This document shows, in pieces, positions 1 to 7,572 of a stretch of DNA of 40,019 nucleotides. Origin of the DNA: a virus. Within the stretch, counting starts at the first letter, position 1. The number at the start of each line of letters is the position of its first letter. A model generated the notes under the pieces. It was not told the origin of the DNA and searched no databases. It saw only the letters and a program-made list of their open reading frames with translations. The DNA lies in the IMG/VR virus record IMGVR_UViG_3300009175_001426, positions 1 through 40,019 of that record. One strand, written 5' to 3'. Made by a program: the position numbers and the translations under genes.

Positions 1-384
1 TTACTTCTGCTCACCGAGATCCATTTCCTTAATTTCCTTGAACCGGTTCTGTCTGTTTTCATCAGCAGAGTTCAATTCTTTCTTTCCCTCTTCGGTGGCG
101 TAATACTTCTCCAAAACAGCAAAGTAATCTTGTTTTCGAGCCTCCGCACCGTCCTTCTTTCCAATGAGATAATACCCCCTTGATAAAAGCTCTATTGCCG
201 CGTCGGTGAGGGCTTGCACCAGTTTAGGCACATCTGATGGTGTTATGATTATTTCACCATCCATGCCCTTCATTTTGGCGCTATGCTTGATGGAAATATA
301 GCAGCCGCCGATCTTATCAGTTCCTTCGTATAAGAGCAGGTCGATATGCTCGGTTACCTCGATTTTCTTGATGACCTTTTCCAT
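1..384 (-). CDS. Hypothetical protein, possibly the last host gene before the prophage
   Basis: A complete minus-strand frame of 127 residues read from the ATG at 384; a TTG five codons further upstream is possible but has no better ribosome site. I recognise no family. The N-terminal half is mixed alpha/beta in character (a GGCYISIKH stretch, then an IIITPSDVPKLVQAL helix start), and the C-terminal third is charged and helical, rich in K, E and Q. There is no signal peptide or membrane segment. It reads in the same direction as the phage repressor but is separated from it by a 200-bp repeat-rich gap, so it could be host flank or a phage gene outside the repressor. Function unknown. Confidence 0.6.
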   Translation of the reverse strand: MEKVIKKIEVTEHIDLLLYEGTDKIGGCYISIKHSAKMKGMDGEIIITPSDVPKLVQALTDAAIELLSRGYYLIGKKDGAEARKQDYFAVLEKYYATEEGKKELNSADENRQNRFKEIKEMDLGEQK

Positions 385-393
385 TCTATCACC

Positions 394-597
394 GTGCAAG
401 GTTTGGAACCATTTAAGGAAATGATTTTATAAGGTGTGCGTGAAGGTGTGCGCGCCTCATGTTTGGTTTTTAAACACCCATATGTCTGAATTTTCGATTA
501 AAACTTTGCGGAACCTCTTGTCGTGAAAAACAGCTCAAGGTGTGCAAGCTTTTCCTGTGAAAAACACCACAAAGTAGCACCTAGAAGTTTACGTATA
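394..597. repeat. Repeat-rich gap, candidate left end of the prophage with transposase-binding sites
   Basis: No gene fits here. The nonamer AAGGTGTGC occurs three times in direct orientation (431-439, 443-451, 537-545), and GTGAAAAAC occurs twice (523-531 and 557-565), with similar flanks (CAGCTCAAGG and CACCACAAAG). In Mu the left end lies just beyond the repressor gene and carries several repeated transposase sites, so position and repeat structure fit. The exact terminal dinucleotide and any 5-bp target duplication cannot be fixed, because the right end is not visible in the window. Confidence 0.4.
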
Positions 598-1074
598 TTA
601 CGCTGCCTTCTCGTCGGGAAATTGTTCCTCGAGGAGGGCTTTTTCACGCTCCGCTTCCTGCCGTTTCATCTCAGCCATGTAACGTTTCATCTCGGCTAAA
701 TCGTTTTCCATCCCCTGCATCCGTTTTTCAACGTCAATAGCGTGAGAGAAATACCGAATATTTCGCTCAAGAGCATCGAAAGCTATACTGTTTCCGCTAG
801 TTAAGACATTCCTTGCACCTGACAGCAGTTCTGATATTTCGGGATCTGGATCAAGTTCAGTAGATTTATTGTCGGTTATCAGTTCCCCGGTGAGCAACCA
901 ATGGAGATTGACACCAAATTCTCTATTTAACGATATCAAAAAATTGCTTCCTGGCATCGTTTTCCCTTGCTCGATTTCGCTTATATAACCAGATGAAGAA
1001 GCAGTCTTTAACGCAAGCACCTGTTGCGTAAGGCTTTTTGATTTCCTCCATGTTTTTAGCCGCTGACCAATCAT
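598..1074 (-). CDS. XRE-type phage repressor (c-like)
   Basis: A 158-residue DNA-binding protein read from the ATG at 1074; an upstream TTG at 1107 is possible but would run into the operator. Residues about 1-55 form a lambda/XRE helix-turn-helix (GQRLKTWRKSKSLTQQ, then a recognition helix near SSGYISEIEQGK). A linker follows, and then a long heptad-like charged coil (MENDLAEMKRYMAEMKRQ) likely to oligomerise. It is the only clearly regulatory gene reading leftward, divergent from the early operon and next to an inverted repeat, as Mu c is. Role inferred: keeps the lytic genes silent in the lysogen and represses its own promoter. No Clp-type degradation tag could be identified with confidence. 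Confidence 0.85.
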   Translation of the reverse strand: MIGQRLKTWRKSKSLTQQVLALKTASSSGYISEIEQGKTMPGSNFLISLNREFGVNLHWLLTGELITDNKSTELDPDPEISELLSGARNVLTSGNSIAFDALERNIRYFSHAIDVEKRMQGMENDLAEMKRYMAEMKRQEAEREKALLEEQFPDEKAA

Positions 1075-1101
1075 TTTTATCGTAATGTAGATATTTTTAT
1101 T

Positions 1102-1130
1102 GACCAAATCTCGTTAAAACGAGTAAGGTC
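1102..1130. promoter_or_regulatory. Operator dyad in the repressor/early divergent promoter region
   Basis: A perfect inverted repeat CTCGTT-AA-AACGAG (1110-1123) sits inside a looser outer pair GACC (1102-1105) and GGTC (1127-1130). It lies between the leftward repressor start and the rightward early genes, where the repressor or an early HTH protein would bind. I could not assign convincing -35 and -10 boxes; TATTTAT just after it is one -10 candidate for the rightward promoter. Confidence 0.5.
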
Positions 1131-1180
1131 TATTTATCATTAAAAGATAGCCACCAATTACCGCAAAAAAGGAGCAAACC

Positions 1181-1417
1181 GTGAGTCAATCTTGCAAATG
1201 CCCGATTTGTCGCAATCCAGCCCGATCCCCGGAATCAATAGAACGATATCACTCGGCCATTTTGGCTGGGAATATGGCCCTCGCCGATTCTATCTTAAAC
1301 TCGCCCAAGGCGAAGTTCTCACCTGAAGAGATCGAAACCCATCTTTTCAGCGATTTTTCCAAGGAGAGACGAGGTGTTGTAGAAGTCAGTCGTTCCGACG
1401 ACACAGCCGCACGATGA
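1181..1417 (+). CDS. Small early protein with N-terminal cysteine cluster
   Basis: A 78-residue frame starting with GTG, placed by a strong AAGGAG ribosome site seven bases or so upstream. Near the N terminus it has CKCPICRNPARSPESIERYH, a half zinc-ribbon-like C-x-C-x2-C cluster, followed by a helical stretch. It is the first rightward gene after the operator, the position of early regulators in Mu-like phages. Its last 99 bases run opposite the minus-strand zinc-ribbon gene that ends at 1319, so the C-terminal sequence is constrained by both. Function unknown; the ribosome site is the main reason to accept it. Confidence 0.55.
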   Translation: MSQSCKCPICRNPARSPESIERYHSAILAGNMALADSILNSPKAKFSPEEIETHLFSDFSKERRGVVEVSRSDDTAAR

Positions 1418-1516
1418 GCACTGAATAAACATGATCTTGAATTTTGATCCTGCGGGAACCACCTCCTCCAACTCGAAGGAACGTGAACCGCATTTTGAAC
1501 AAGTTGATGTTGCCAT
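1319..1516 (-). CDS. Small zinc-ribbon protein, antisense within the early operon
   Basis: A 65-residue frame; the ATG at 1516 is chosen because AGGAG lies eight bases upstream of it on the minus strand, whereas the longer upstream frame has none. Two CxxC pairs (C6-x2-C9 and C33-x2-C36, with C38 close by) separated by about 24 residues form a classic zinc ribbon. The tail is an amphipathic helix (SSLLGKIAEKMGFDLF). It reads against the early operon and overlaps the end of the preceding plus-strand gene by 99 bases. Possible roles are a nucleic-acid-binding regulator or a lysogeny-expressed protein; neither is shown. Confidence 0.7.
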   Translation of the reverse strand: MATSTCSKCGSRSFELEEVVPAGSKFKIMFIQCSSCGCVVGTTDFYNTSSLLGKIAEKMGFDLFR

Positions 1517-1561
1517 TACGAGGTCTCCTGTAGTGGAAAATTTATCAAAGGATTGCATTAA

Positions 1562-1876
1562 ATGAACGATCTGCAACGCCTCTTCAAACTACGCGGCACC
1601 ACTATGCAGGAGCTTTCCGATCTGATCGGTTTATCCATGCATCCGGTGCAGAAAACCGTGAAGGGCGTGCGTGCAACAGAGCATATACAGCTCAAGATCG
1701 CCGATTTTATAGGTTTGACGGTTGACGAGTGTTTTGGCCCGGCATCCCGCAAACCACTCCGGCTACTGATCAATCAAGAGATCAAGAAGAAGCGCGGAGA
1801 GTTCGAGCAAAAGCTGAAAAGAAAAATTCTTGGTGAAAGTACCCTATCACCCGCACAACGGGCCGTCAATGACTAG
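1562..1876 (+). CDS. Small helix-turn-helix early regulator (Ner-like position)
   Basis: 104 residues. The first 60 residues look like a compact XRE/Ner-type HTH: LFKLRGTTMQELSDLIGLS, then a recognition-helix segment VQKTVKGVRATEHIQLKIADF with the common VDECFG ending. The last 35 residues are basic and helical. It sits where Mu has ner, between the repressor and the transposase, and its stop overlaps the next gene by eight bases. By analogy it would damp early transcription or repressor expression. Assignment to Ner itself is by position and fold impression only. Confidence 0.65.
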   Translation: MNDLQRLFKLRGTTMQELSDLIGLSMHPVQKTVKGVRATEHIQLKIADFIGLTVDECFGPASRKPLRLLINQEIKKKRGEFEQKLKRKILGESTLSPAQRAVND

Positions 1877-2348
1877 CAGGCGGAAAAAAATAGACAACAC
1901 GGACGGGCGGCAGATGAGCTTGCTGGACGTGCTGGCCTGCGCCCAGAACGCTCCGGACCCGGAACACGTTACTGAAGGTGCCGCCAACATTAGAGAGCGA
2001 CTACGCCTAGCAATAGCCAAAGCTATCAAGCAGTGCAGCCTGTCCCGATGGGAGATTGCCGGGAAGATGAGCCACATGCTCGGCATTGAGGTCAGTAAAT
2101 TCCAGATCGATTCCTGGACGGCTGAGAGCAAGGAAGGCCACCGGGTACCGGCAGAATACCTTCCGGCATTCTGCATGGTGACCGGAGATCACGGCCCGCT
2201 ACGAATGATGGCGGAGACGGCAGGGTTGTTTGCCCTGCCAGGTCCAGACGCTTTGCGGGCCGAAATTCAGAAGCTGGATGAAGAGAGCAAGCGGATTGGC
2301 CGCGAGAAGCGTAAACGCGAACTCTTTCTGAAAGAGATGCAGCCATGA
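1869..2348 (+). CDS. Early-operon protein of unknown function
   Basis: 159 residues from the ATG at 1869, which overlaps the end of the previous gene; a GTG 39 bases upstream would extend it by 13 residues. The middle (RLAIAKAIKQCSLSRWEIAG, then KMSHMLGIEVSKFQIDSWTA) looks like a helix-turn-helix-bearing region with a conserved-looking VPAEYLPAFCMVTGD segment. The C terminus is a basic coiled region. Its coupling by short overlaps on both sides places it firmly in the early operon. Probably DNA-binding, but unproven. Confidence 0.7.
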   Translation: MTSRRKKIDNTDGRQMSLLDVLACAQNAPDPEHVTEGAANIRERLRLAIAKAIKQCSLSRWEIAGKMSHMLGIEVSKFQIDSWTAESKEGHRVPAEYLPAFCMVTGDHGPLRMMAETAGLFALPGPDALRAEIQKLDEESKRIGREKRKRELFLKEMQP

Positions 2349-2671
2349 GTGAAGAGCGGATCGCGGATATTGTATGGCGCTTTGGAAATGCCGCAACACA
2401 GGGCAAGAAACCACTAAGAATTGAACTGTTTCGAGCGGAACAGTGGCGACCTGGCTGGCGACCACACAAGAGAAACATGCACCCTCATCCACCACTGAGC
2501 GACCGAGAATACTGGCAGCAGTACTACCGGTTGCGTGTTGATGGCAGATGGTTGCGGATGTCTGGATATAAATACGTTTTTTACACACTGGAACAGGCTG
2601 TTACTCTTGCTGAAAAAAAATACAGGGAGGGCACCAAATGGGAGAGATGGACCGGACTACCTTTGCAATGA
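2345..2671 (+). CDS. Hypothetical early protein
   Basis: 108 residues, with the ATG overlapping the upstream stop (ATGA) and translational coupling likely. It is rich in W, R and Y (EYWQQYYRLRVDGRWLRMSG, then YKYVFYTLEQAV), with a compact basic character. No signal peptide, membrane segment or known motif is seen. The aromatic/basic mix could suit nucleic-acid contact, but I do not recognise the family. Confidence 0.65.
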   Translation: MSEERIADIVWRFGNAATQGKKPLRIELFRAEQWRPGWRPHKRNMHPHPPLSDREYWQQYYRLRVDGRWLRMSGYKYVFYTLEQAVTLAEKKYREGTKWERWTGLPLQ

Positions 2672-2787
2672 AGATGAGGGCTCACCAGGCCCAGATAATG
2701 AGAGAGGGTGTTGAGAAATTGCGACAGGAACTCATAGAAAATCAAACAGAAGGGGAAAAAGACGATGCACCCGCAAGCACTTATTGA
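2638..2787 (+). CDS. Very small early protein (49 residues) nested between two genes
   Basis: Starts at the ATG at 2638, which has a strong AGGGAGGG ribosome site seven bases upstream. It overlaps the end of the previous gene by 34 bases and the start of the next by 23. The product is a single charged amphipathic helix, including MREGVEKLRQELIENQ. The good ribosome site and the fit between neighbours argue that it is translated; the function is unknown. It may serve to couple translation to the next gene. Confidence 0.5.
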   Translation: MGEMDRTTFAMKMRAHQAQIMREGVEKLRQELIENQTEGEKDDAPASTY

Positions 2788-3475
2788 AGAGCCGCCGTTG
2801 TCGCAGCGCGAAGAGAAGCTGCTGGCCGATCTGGAGGGCGTTATTGAAACCAATATGAAGGGGTTTGTGTTGGTGGGGATGGCGCTGGCAACGATCAAAA
2901 ACCAGAAGCTCTACCGAATACAGTATCCGACCTTTGAGGAATACTTACTTCGAGTATGGGATATAGCAGCAAGAACAGCATATCAATTAATTGAAGCTGC
3001 TTACGTTCATGAAAATCTGAAAGATTTCTTGGAACGAGGAAACCTGAACAATTGTTCACAAATTGAAAACGTGAACCATAGTTTGGAAAGTGAAAATGTG
3101 CGCCATGGCGCACAAACAGAAATCATCCTCCCTAAAAACGAGCGGCAAGCCCGTCCCCTCACCCTCTTCTCCCCTGAAGAACAGAAAGAAATCTGGCTCA
3201 GAGTGCTCGATGAGGCCAGCAACCGCAATTGCGTAATCACTGCGAACTTCATCATCCAGGTCATCCTTGAGCGCCAGCGCAAAGAGATCGAGAAGCGTAC
3301 GAAAACCAACAGAGAGCGGGCTGATAAGCAACTCGTACTCCCGCCCATGGTGCAGCAAAGCTATCAAATGCTGCTGCAGGTGGTGCTGGATCAGAACGAC
3401 GCAGGCTGGAAGCAGGTCGGGAAGCAGACGATGGTTGAGTTACTTGAGGATCTACTGGAAACCTTGAAGGGATAA
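2765..3475 (+). CDS. Hypothetical phage protein with helical DNA-binding-like N-terminal half
   Basis: 236 residues. The segment about 25-80 (ALATIKNQKLYRIQYPTFEEY, then a short run to WDIAARTAYQLIEAAYVHENL) matches a pattern common in phage and plasmid proteins in which a core helix follows an F-x-x-Y motif and an AARTAYQLI recognition-like helix. The C-terminal half is helical and basic (IIQVILERQRKEIEKRTKTN). It lies directly before the transposase gene with a 19-base gap. A role in transposition or early regulation is possible but only inferred from place. Confidence 0.65.
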   Translation: MHPQALIEEPPLSQREEKLLADLEGVIETNMKGFVLVGMALATIKNQKLYRIQYPTFEEYLLRVWDIAARTAYQLIEAAYVHENLKDFLERGNLNNCSQIENVNHSLESENVRHGAQTEIILPKNERQARPLTLFSPEEQKEIWLRVLDEASNRNCVITANFIIQVILERQRKEIEKRTKTNRERADKQLVLPPMVQQSYQMLLQVVLDQNDAGWKQVGKQTMVELLEDLLETLKG

Positions 3476-3494
3476 CTGGATAAGGGGCGCAACC

Positions 3495-5753
3495 GTGAAA
3501 AGAACAGTGACAGCGGGTGAGATAGCTGAGGCGACAGGTGATCACCGGACAACTGTTATCCGGACCCTGGATAACGCTAAGGCCGTATTTGTCTGGCGTA
3601 AAGGCGCATCTGGAAACGAAAAGCACTATCCCCTCTCCGTCCTCACAGAAGAATACCGAGTAGCGCTCAAAATCAAGAAAGCAGCGCCGGAATGCGATGA
3701 ACCGGACAGCTTGGCCGGGATAATCGGCGTACAAGCGGCACAGGAGATCCTAGTTGCCCGGGCAGAAGAGAAGGAACGCGAGTTGATCGCCAAAGAGCAG
3801 GGATTGGAAGCGTTCGAGCGACTGCCGGAACAGCGGAAGAAAGAGGCGTTGGCTCGGCATGCCCTGCTGCAACTCTGCGATGGATTCGTGCAGGCAGCGG
3901 GCTTTGACATTCCTCGCCACGCGCAACGCAGCAAAAAAGCGGACCGGGCCTTTATTGAGGCGTACAACGCCGGTCACATCACCCTCCCTGAAGACATTAT
4001 CGCCGTGGTCGGAGAGCAGACTAGCTACTCCACCCTGCGGCGGATCGCTGAGGGATATCACAAGCACGGCCTGCCGGGCCTGGCGCTCGGCTACCATAGC
4101 CCTAAGCGAGGCCAGACCACTCTTTCCGAGGACCAGCAGACCATGGTGATCAGCACCATGTGCATGAATCCAAACACCAGCACTACCAATATCCGTAAAA
4201 TCCTGCAGGGCAAGTTTGGCCGAGAGGTTCCTTCCGCCGACATAATCAGCCGATTCCGCATCAATTGGATCAAAGAGAACGAAGAACTGTGGATGTTCTA
4301 TACCAACCCTGACGAATGGAAGAACAAGTGCCTATTCGCCTTCGGATCGGCCAGTGAGCATGTCGAACGATTGAACCAGTTGTGGGAAGCGGATTCAACG
4401 CCTGCCGACCTGATGCTGGCTGACGGAAGGCATTCAATTATTGGCATGATCGACGTGTATTCACGGCGGCTGCGTTACTTCGTTTCCAAGACATCCAAGG
4501 CGGTGTCAGTGGTGGCGCTGCTCCGGCACTGCATCATCGAATGGGGCGTGCCTGAAGTTCTGAAGATCGACAACGGCAAAGATTACCGATCGGCGCATGT
4601 GACCAGGGTGCTGGATAGCCTTGAAATACAGCGCGAATACTGCACCCCCTTCCAGGGCCAGGAAAAACCCCATATCGAGCGGTCTTTCCATACCTTCCTC
4701 CATGGCCTGGTGGAGCTGATGCCCAAATATATCGGCCATAACGTGACCGAGCGCAAGGCGATCGAGGCCAGGCGCAGTTTTGCCGACCGGGTGATGAAAA
4801 AGGACAGCGATCCGGTTGATGTCAATTTAACGGCTGAAGAACTGCAGAAGTTTTGCAACGAGTGGACCGAGTTTGTGTATCAGCACGACCCGCACAGCGG
4901 CCTGAACGGGAAAAAGCCGATCGACATGGTGCGGAATTGGAAGCAGCCGAGGCGGTGCATCCACGACATGCGCGCCCTGGATATGCTGTTGATGCCTGCG
5001 CCTCGAGACGGAGGCAAGCGGACGATAGAAAAGAAAGGCATTCAAGTGGACAACCGCTTCTTTCAGGCAAAAGAGTTTGCCGGGAACAAAGGGAAAGAGG
5101 TCTTTGTTCTGCTCGATCCAGTCGATATGGGAACGATTTACGTCTACCTGTACGGCGATCGCGGAGAACGGGACTTTCTGTGTGTGGCTATCGATCCGAA
5201 ATGGCATGGCATCGACCGGGCCAAGTTCTCGACCGCATCACGTAATCATCAAACTCGGTTCATGCGGGAAGGCGCAAAACAGCTCAAAGAGATGAGCAAA
5301 AAAGAAGGCCAGCGCGAAGCCTATGCGGACTATGTAAATTTCCGCAAATCCGAAGTGGCGAACATGATCCAGTTCCCTCTACCGAGCGAAGAGCATACCA
5401 CCCCAGCACTTACCGAGGCCGCCAAGGCGGTTACAGCTCTTGACCTGGCCATGGATCGGCAGGACGGCATGGAAAAGACCCTGCGTGAGGTCGAGATCAT
5501 CCTCGCTGAAGAGAAAGCCGCTCCGGTACCGGTAAGGGAACAGAAGGTGCTGCAACTGATCACCTGCAAATCCGACCGTTACCTGGACATCCTCGCTTCG
5601 ACGCGCATGGAGAAGCGAAAGCTCACGCAATGGGAATACGACTTCCTTACCGACTTTTATACCAATTCGGACACTGGAAAAGCGTACTTGCTGCTTGAAG
5701 GGGATTTACGAATGAAGGTTGGCTTGGCTGACGCGAGCCTGGCGAAAGGATAA
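3495..5753 (+). CDS. Mu-type DDE transposase (A protein)
   Basis: 752 residues from a GTG with AAGGGG seven bases upstream. The N terminus is a small HTH (TAGEIAEATGDHRTTVIRTL) like the Mu end/enhancer-binding domains. The RNase H-like catalytic core follows, with D300 (in WEADSTP), D359 (in KIDNGKDY) and E395 (in KPHIERSF). A C-terminal beta-barrel and a helical tail, the region that contacts the B ATPase in Mu, complete it. It would bind and pair both phage ends, nick them and join them to target DNA for integration and replicative transposition. The D359 to E395 spacing is the retroviral/Tn552-like 35, shorter than in MuA. The next gene is its ATPase partner. Confidence 0.93.
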   Translation: MKRTVTAGEIAEATGDHRTTVIRTLDNAKAVFVWRKGASGNEKHYPLSVLTEEYRVALKIKKAAPECDEPDSLAGIIGVQAAQEILVARAEEKERELIAKEQGLEAFERLPEQRKKEALARHALLQLCDGFVQAAGFDIPRHAQRSKKADRAFIEAYNAGHITLPEDIIAVVGEQTSYSTLRRIAEGYHKHGLPGLALGYHSPKRGQTTLSEDQQTMVISTMCMNPNTSTTNIRKILQGKFGREVPSADIISRFRINWIKENEELWMFYTNPDEWKNKCLFAFGSASEHVERLNQLWEADSTPADLMLADGRHSIIGMIDVYSRRLRYFVSKTSKAVSVVALLRHCIIEWGVPEVLKIDNGKDYRSAHVTRVLDSLEIQREYCTPFQGQEKPHIERSFHTFLHGLVELMPKYIGHNVTERKAIEARRSFADRVMKKDSDPVDVNLTAEELQKFCNEWTEFVYQHDPHSGLNGKKPIDMVRNWKQPRRCIHDMRALDMLLMPAPRDGGKRTIEKKGIQVDNRFFQAKEFAGNKGKEVFVLLDPVDMGTIYVYLYGDRGERDFLCVAIDPKWHGIDRAKFSTASRNHQTRFMREGAKQLKEMSKKEGQREAYADYVNFRKSEVANMIQFPLPSEEHTTPALTEAAKAVTALDLAMDRQDGMEKTLREVEIILAEEKAAPVPVREQKVLQLITCKSDRYLDILASTRMEKRKLTQWEYDFLTDFYTNSDTGKAYLLLEGDLRMKVGLADASLAKG

Positions 5754-5762
5754 AAAAGAGGC

Positions 5763-5792
5763 GGCCGGAAGCTGTTAGAGCAGCTTCCGGCC
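5763..5792. other. Perfect 12-bp hairpin between transposase and ATPase genes
   Basis: GGCCGGAAGCTG (5763-5774), a six-base loop, then the exact inverted copy (5781-5792). On the plus strand it is followed by AAAAG, so it is not a standard rightward terminator. On the minus strand a run of six T follows after five bases, so it could stop leftward antisense transcripts. It could also set A:B stoichiometry through mRNA stability. Confidence 0.7.
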
Positions 5793-5829
5793 AAAAGACT
5801 ATCGATAGCAGACAGGAGAAAAATACCCA

Positions 5830-6528
5830 ATGATTGACACTTTTGCAACAACGCAAAATGTGCGCCGGTTCATGGCGGGCATGGAAGTGCTGAAACGTCC
5901 TGTAAAAGGGCGGATCGGCATCATGCTTGCCTATGGACCTTATGGCACCGGAAAGACCGAGATCGGCGGTTGGTATTATACTAACCATGGCGTCCCTTAT
6001 GTTCGGGCAACGGATGGCGGAACCAGGCGGGAGCTGCTGGCCAATATCGTTTCTGCCTTGGAAGAGGCTCCGAAGTATCGCTCAGCGGACATCTTCGAGC
6101 AACTCCTGAACATCCTGGACGAACAATCCATGCCGATCATCATCGACGAAACCGATTACCTGGTCGACAGCGGCATTATCGAGACGGTTCGGGACATCAG
6201 CGATATGACCAACGCTCCTATCATCCTCATGGGCATGGATGGCATTGAGCGCAAACTGAAGCAGTATCCCCATTTGTGCGATCGCATCACGGTGACGACC
6301 AAGTTCGAGCTATTCGACCAGCGTGAAATTGCCAACTATGCGGAGCAGGTTTGCGAGGTGCGGTTGACTTCGGATGCGATCACCTTCATTCACCTGCACG
6401 GCAAAGGCCGGTTGCGGATGACCACGACCTGGTTGGAAAGGGCGGAGCGGATCGCCAGCCATAACAAGCTGGAGGAAGTGACGGCGGCGCACCTGGAAGC
6501 GTACCTGAAAAGGGAGCAACGTCGATGA
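5830..6528 (+). CDS. MuB-like AAA+ ATPase, target-DNA delivery
   Basis: 232 residues. Walker A is GPYGTGKT (36-43) and Walker B is IIIDE (103-107), with a sensor-like IILMGMDG strand near 138-145 and a helical C-terminal domain. The length and fold suit the Mu B / Tn7 TnsC-like transposition ATPases, though it is shorter than MuB (about 312) and lacks the longer N-terminal HTH extension. In Mu, B coats target DNA, activates the transposase and gives target immunity. It directly follows the transposase, and its stop overlaps the next start (ATGA). Confidence 0.9.
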   Translation: MIDTFATTQNVRRFMAGMEVLKRPVKGRIGIMLAYGPYGTGKTEIGGWYYTNHGVPYVRATDGGTRRELLANIVSALEEAPKYRSADIFEQLLNILDEQSMPIIIDETDYLVDSGIIETVRDISDMTNAPIILMGMDGIERKLKQYPHLCDRITVTTKFELFDQREIANYAEQVCEVRLTSDAITFIHLHGKGRLRMTTTWLERAERIASHNKLEEVTAAHLEAYLKREQRR

Positions 6529-7367
6529 CGGTGCTTGATCCGGTCATTCTCTACCTACTCACCAGCGGCCTTAAAACCGTCACCTTGGAGAATGTTTCCA
6601 AGGGTGTAGAACTAGAGAGAGTTCCGGTTTTGCGGGTTTTAGACAAGCTCGCCAGCGAAGGCTATCTGGAAGAGATCTCTGAGGCCAAAACTCAAAAAGG
6701 TTTTGCCGAGCCTGGACCTCCGATGCAGAATCCTACCTGGAAGGTCATCCGAGACCTAACTGACAGGCCTGCAAAAAGACCGAAACGCACCACTGGCCGG
6801 GATAAAATTTGGCGGGCCATCAAGCGGCTGCAGCGCGGTTTTACCCGATCCGACCTGGTGCGGCTTTCAGGGGCGTCCAGGGCGAGTGTCGAAGATTACA
6901 CAAAACTGCTGGAGCGTGATGGTTTTATCAAGATGGTTGGCGTAACCGGGCATCAAAAACGCTTCAATCAGTCAACGGAAGAATTAAAGCGACCCAAGAT
7001 CAGCGAAAAGCAGGAAGAAACCACCTCCGGAGGAACGATGATTGATCAAGGATGGTTGGAGATACTGCAGCAACGGACGGAAGTTGCCGGAAGGCCTGCA
7101 GTGGCAAAAGAAATGGGTGTGTCCGGTGCCACCATATCCTTATTGCTCGCCAAAAAATATCCGGCCAGCACCGAGAGCATGGAACGACGGGTCATGAAAA
7201 TATATGGCAATAACGGAAAGGTATCATGCCCTGTTTTGGGTGAGATGGCCCCAGCCAAGTGCGCCGAGCTGTGGAACCGGGCGCGCAAATTGGGCGTCAA
7301 AGGCGGGAATCCGAAGGTGATCAAGCAGCACAAAGCCTGTTTAAAATGCGATTTAAGGAACGGTTAG
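6525..7367 (+). CDS. Multi-domain winged-helix/HTH early protein
   Basis: 280 residues, start overlapping the ATPase stop. The N-terminal 60 residues look like a winged helix (LENVSKGVELERVPVLRVLD, then KLASEGYLEEI). A second one spans about 90-140 (DKIWRAIKRLQRGFTRSDLV, then SGASRASVEDYTKLLERDGF), and a third HTH with XRE style covers about 180-225 (VAKEMGVSGATISLLLAKKY). A cysteine pattern (C-P-V-L near 235, then CLKCDL at the end) suggests metal binding. Similar proteins occur in Mu-like phages beside A and B. It may assist end binding or early regulation; no catalytic motif is visible. Confidence 0.7.
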   Translation: MTVLDPVILYLLTSGLKTVTLENVSKGVELERVPVLRVLDKLASEGYLEEISEAKTQKGFAEPGPPMQNPTWKVIRDLTDRPAKRPKRTTGRDKIWRAIKRLQRGFTRSDLVRLSGASRASVEDYTKLLERDGFIKMVGVTGHQKRFNQSTEELKRPKISEKQEETTSGGTMIDQGWLEILQQRTEVAGRPAVAKEMGVSGATISLLLAKKYPASTESMERRVMKIYGNNGKVSCPVLGEMAPAKCAELWNRARKLGVKGGNPKVIKQHKACLKCDLRNG

Positions 7368-7379
7368 GAGGAATAGGGA

Positions 7380-7553
7380 ATGGATACATTGTTCTGGGGA
7401 CTTGTGGCACTCCTCGTCGGGATAGTTATCGGATGGCGAGCCGCCCACATTACCCTCGCTGAAGAGTGCACCAGAGTCGGTAAATTCTTTTTAGGAAAAA
7501 CCGTTTACGAGTGCACGGCCATAAAGAATACCGACCCGAAAAAGGTCGATTAA
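7380..7553 (+). CDS. Small single-pass membrane protein
   Basis: 57 residues from the ATG at 7380, with a strong TTAGGAGGAATA ribosome region just upstream. Residues about 3-19 (TLFWGLVALLVGIVIGW) form one membrane helix, followed by a basic-leaning tail with two cysteines (C30 and C45). It sits in the early operon between the HTH protein and the next hypothetical gene. It might be a membrane-acting early protein, for example for superinfection exclusion, but that is speculation. Confidence 0.65.
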   Translation: MDTLFWGLVALLVGIVIGWRAAHITLAEECTRVGKFFLGKTVYECTAIKNTDPKKVD

Positions 7554-7572
7554 CCAACGCAAGGAGATTGTC

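Noticed and set aside
394-597. Exact left-end cleavage point
   Set aside because: Several TG dinucleotides qualify and the right end lies outside the window, so no base can be fixed.
1847-2588. Several minus-strand frames across the early operon
   Set aside because: They are shadows of coupled plus-strand genes and lack ribosome sites.
5763-5792. Rightward intrinsic terminator between A and B
   Set aside because: The plus strand has AAAAG after the stem, not a T run, and the two genes act together.
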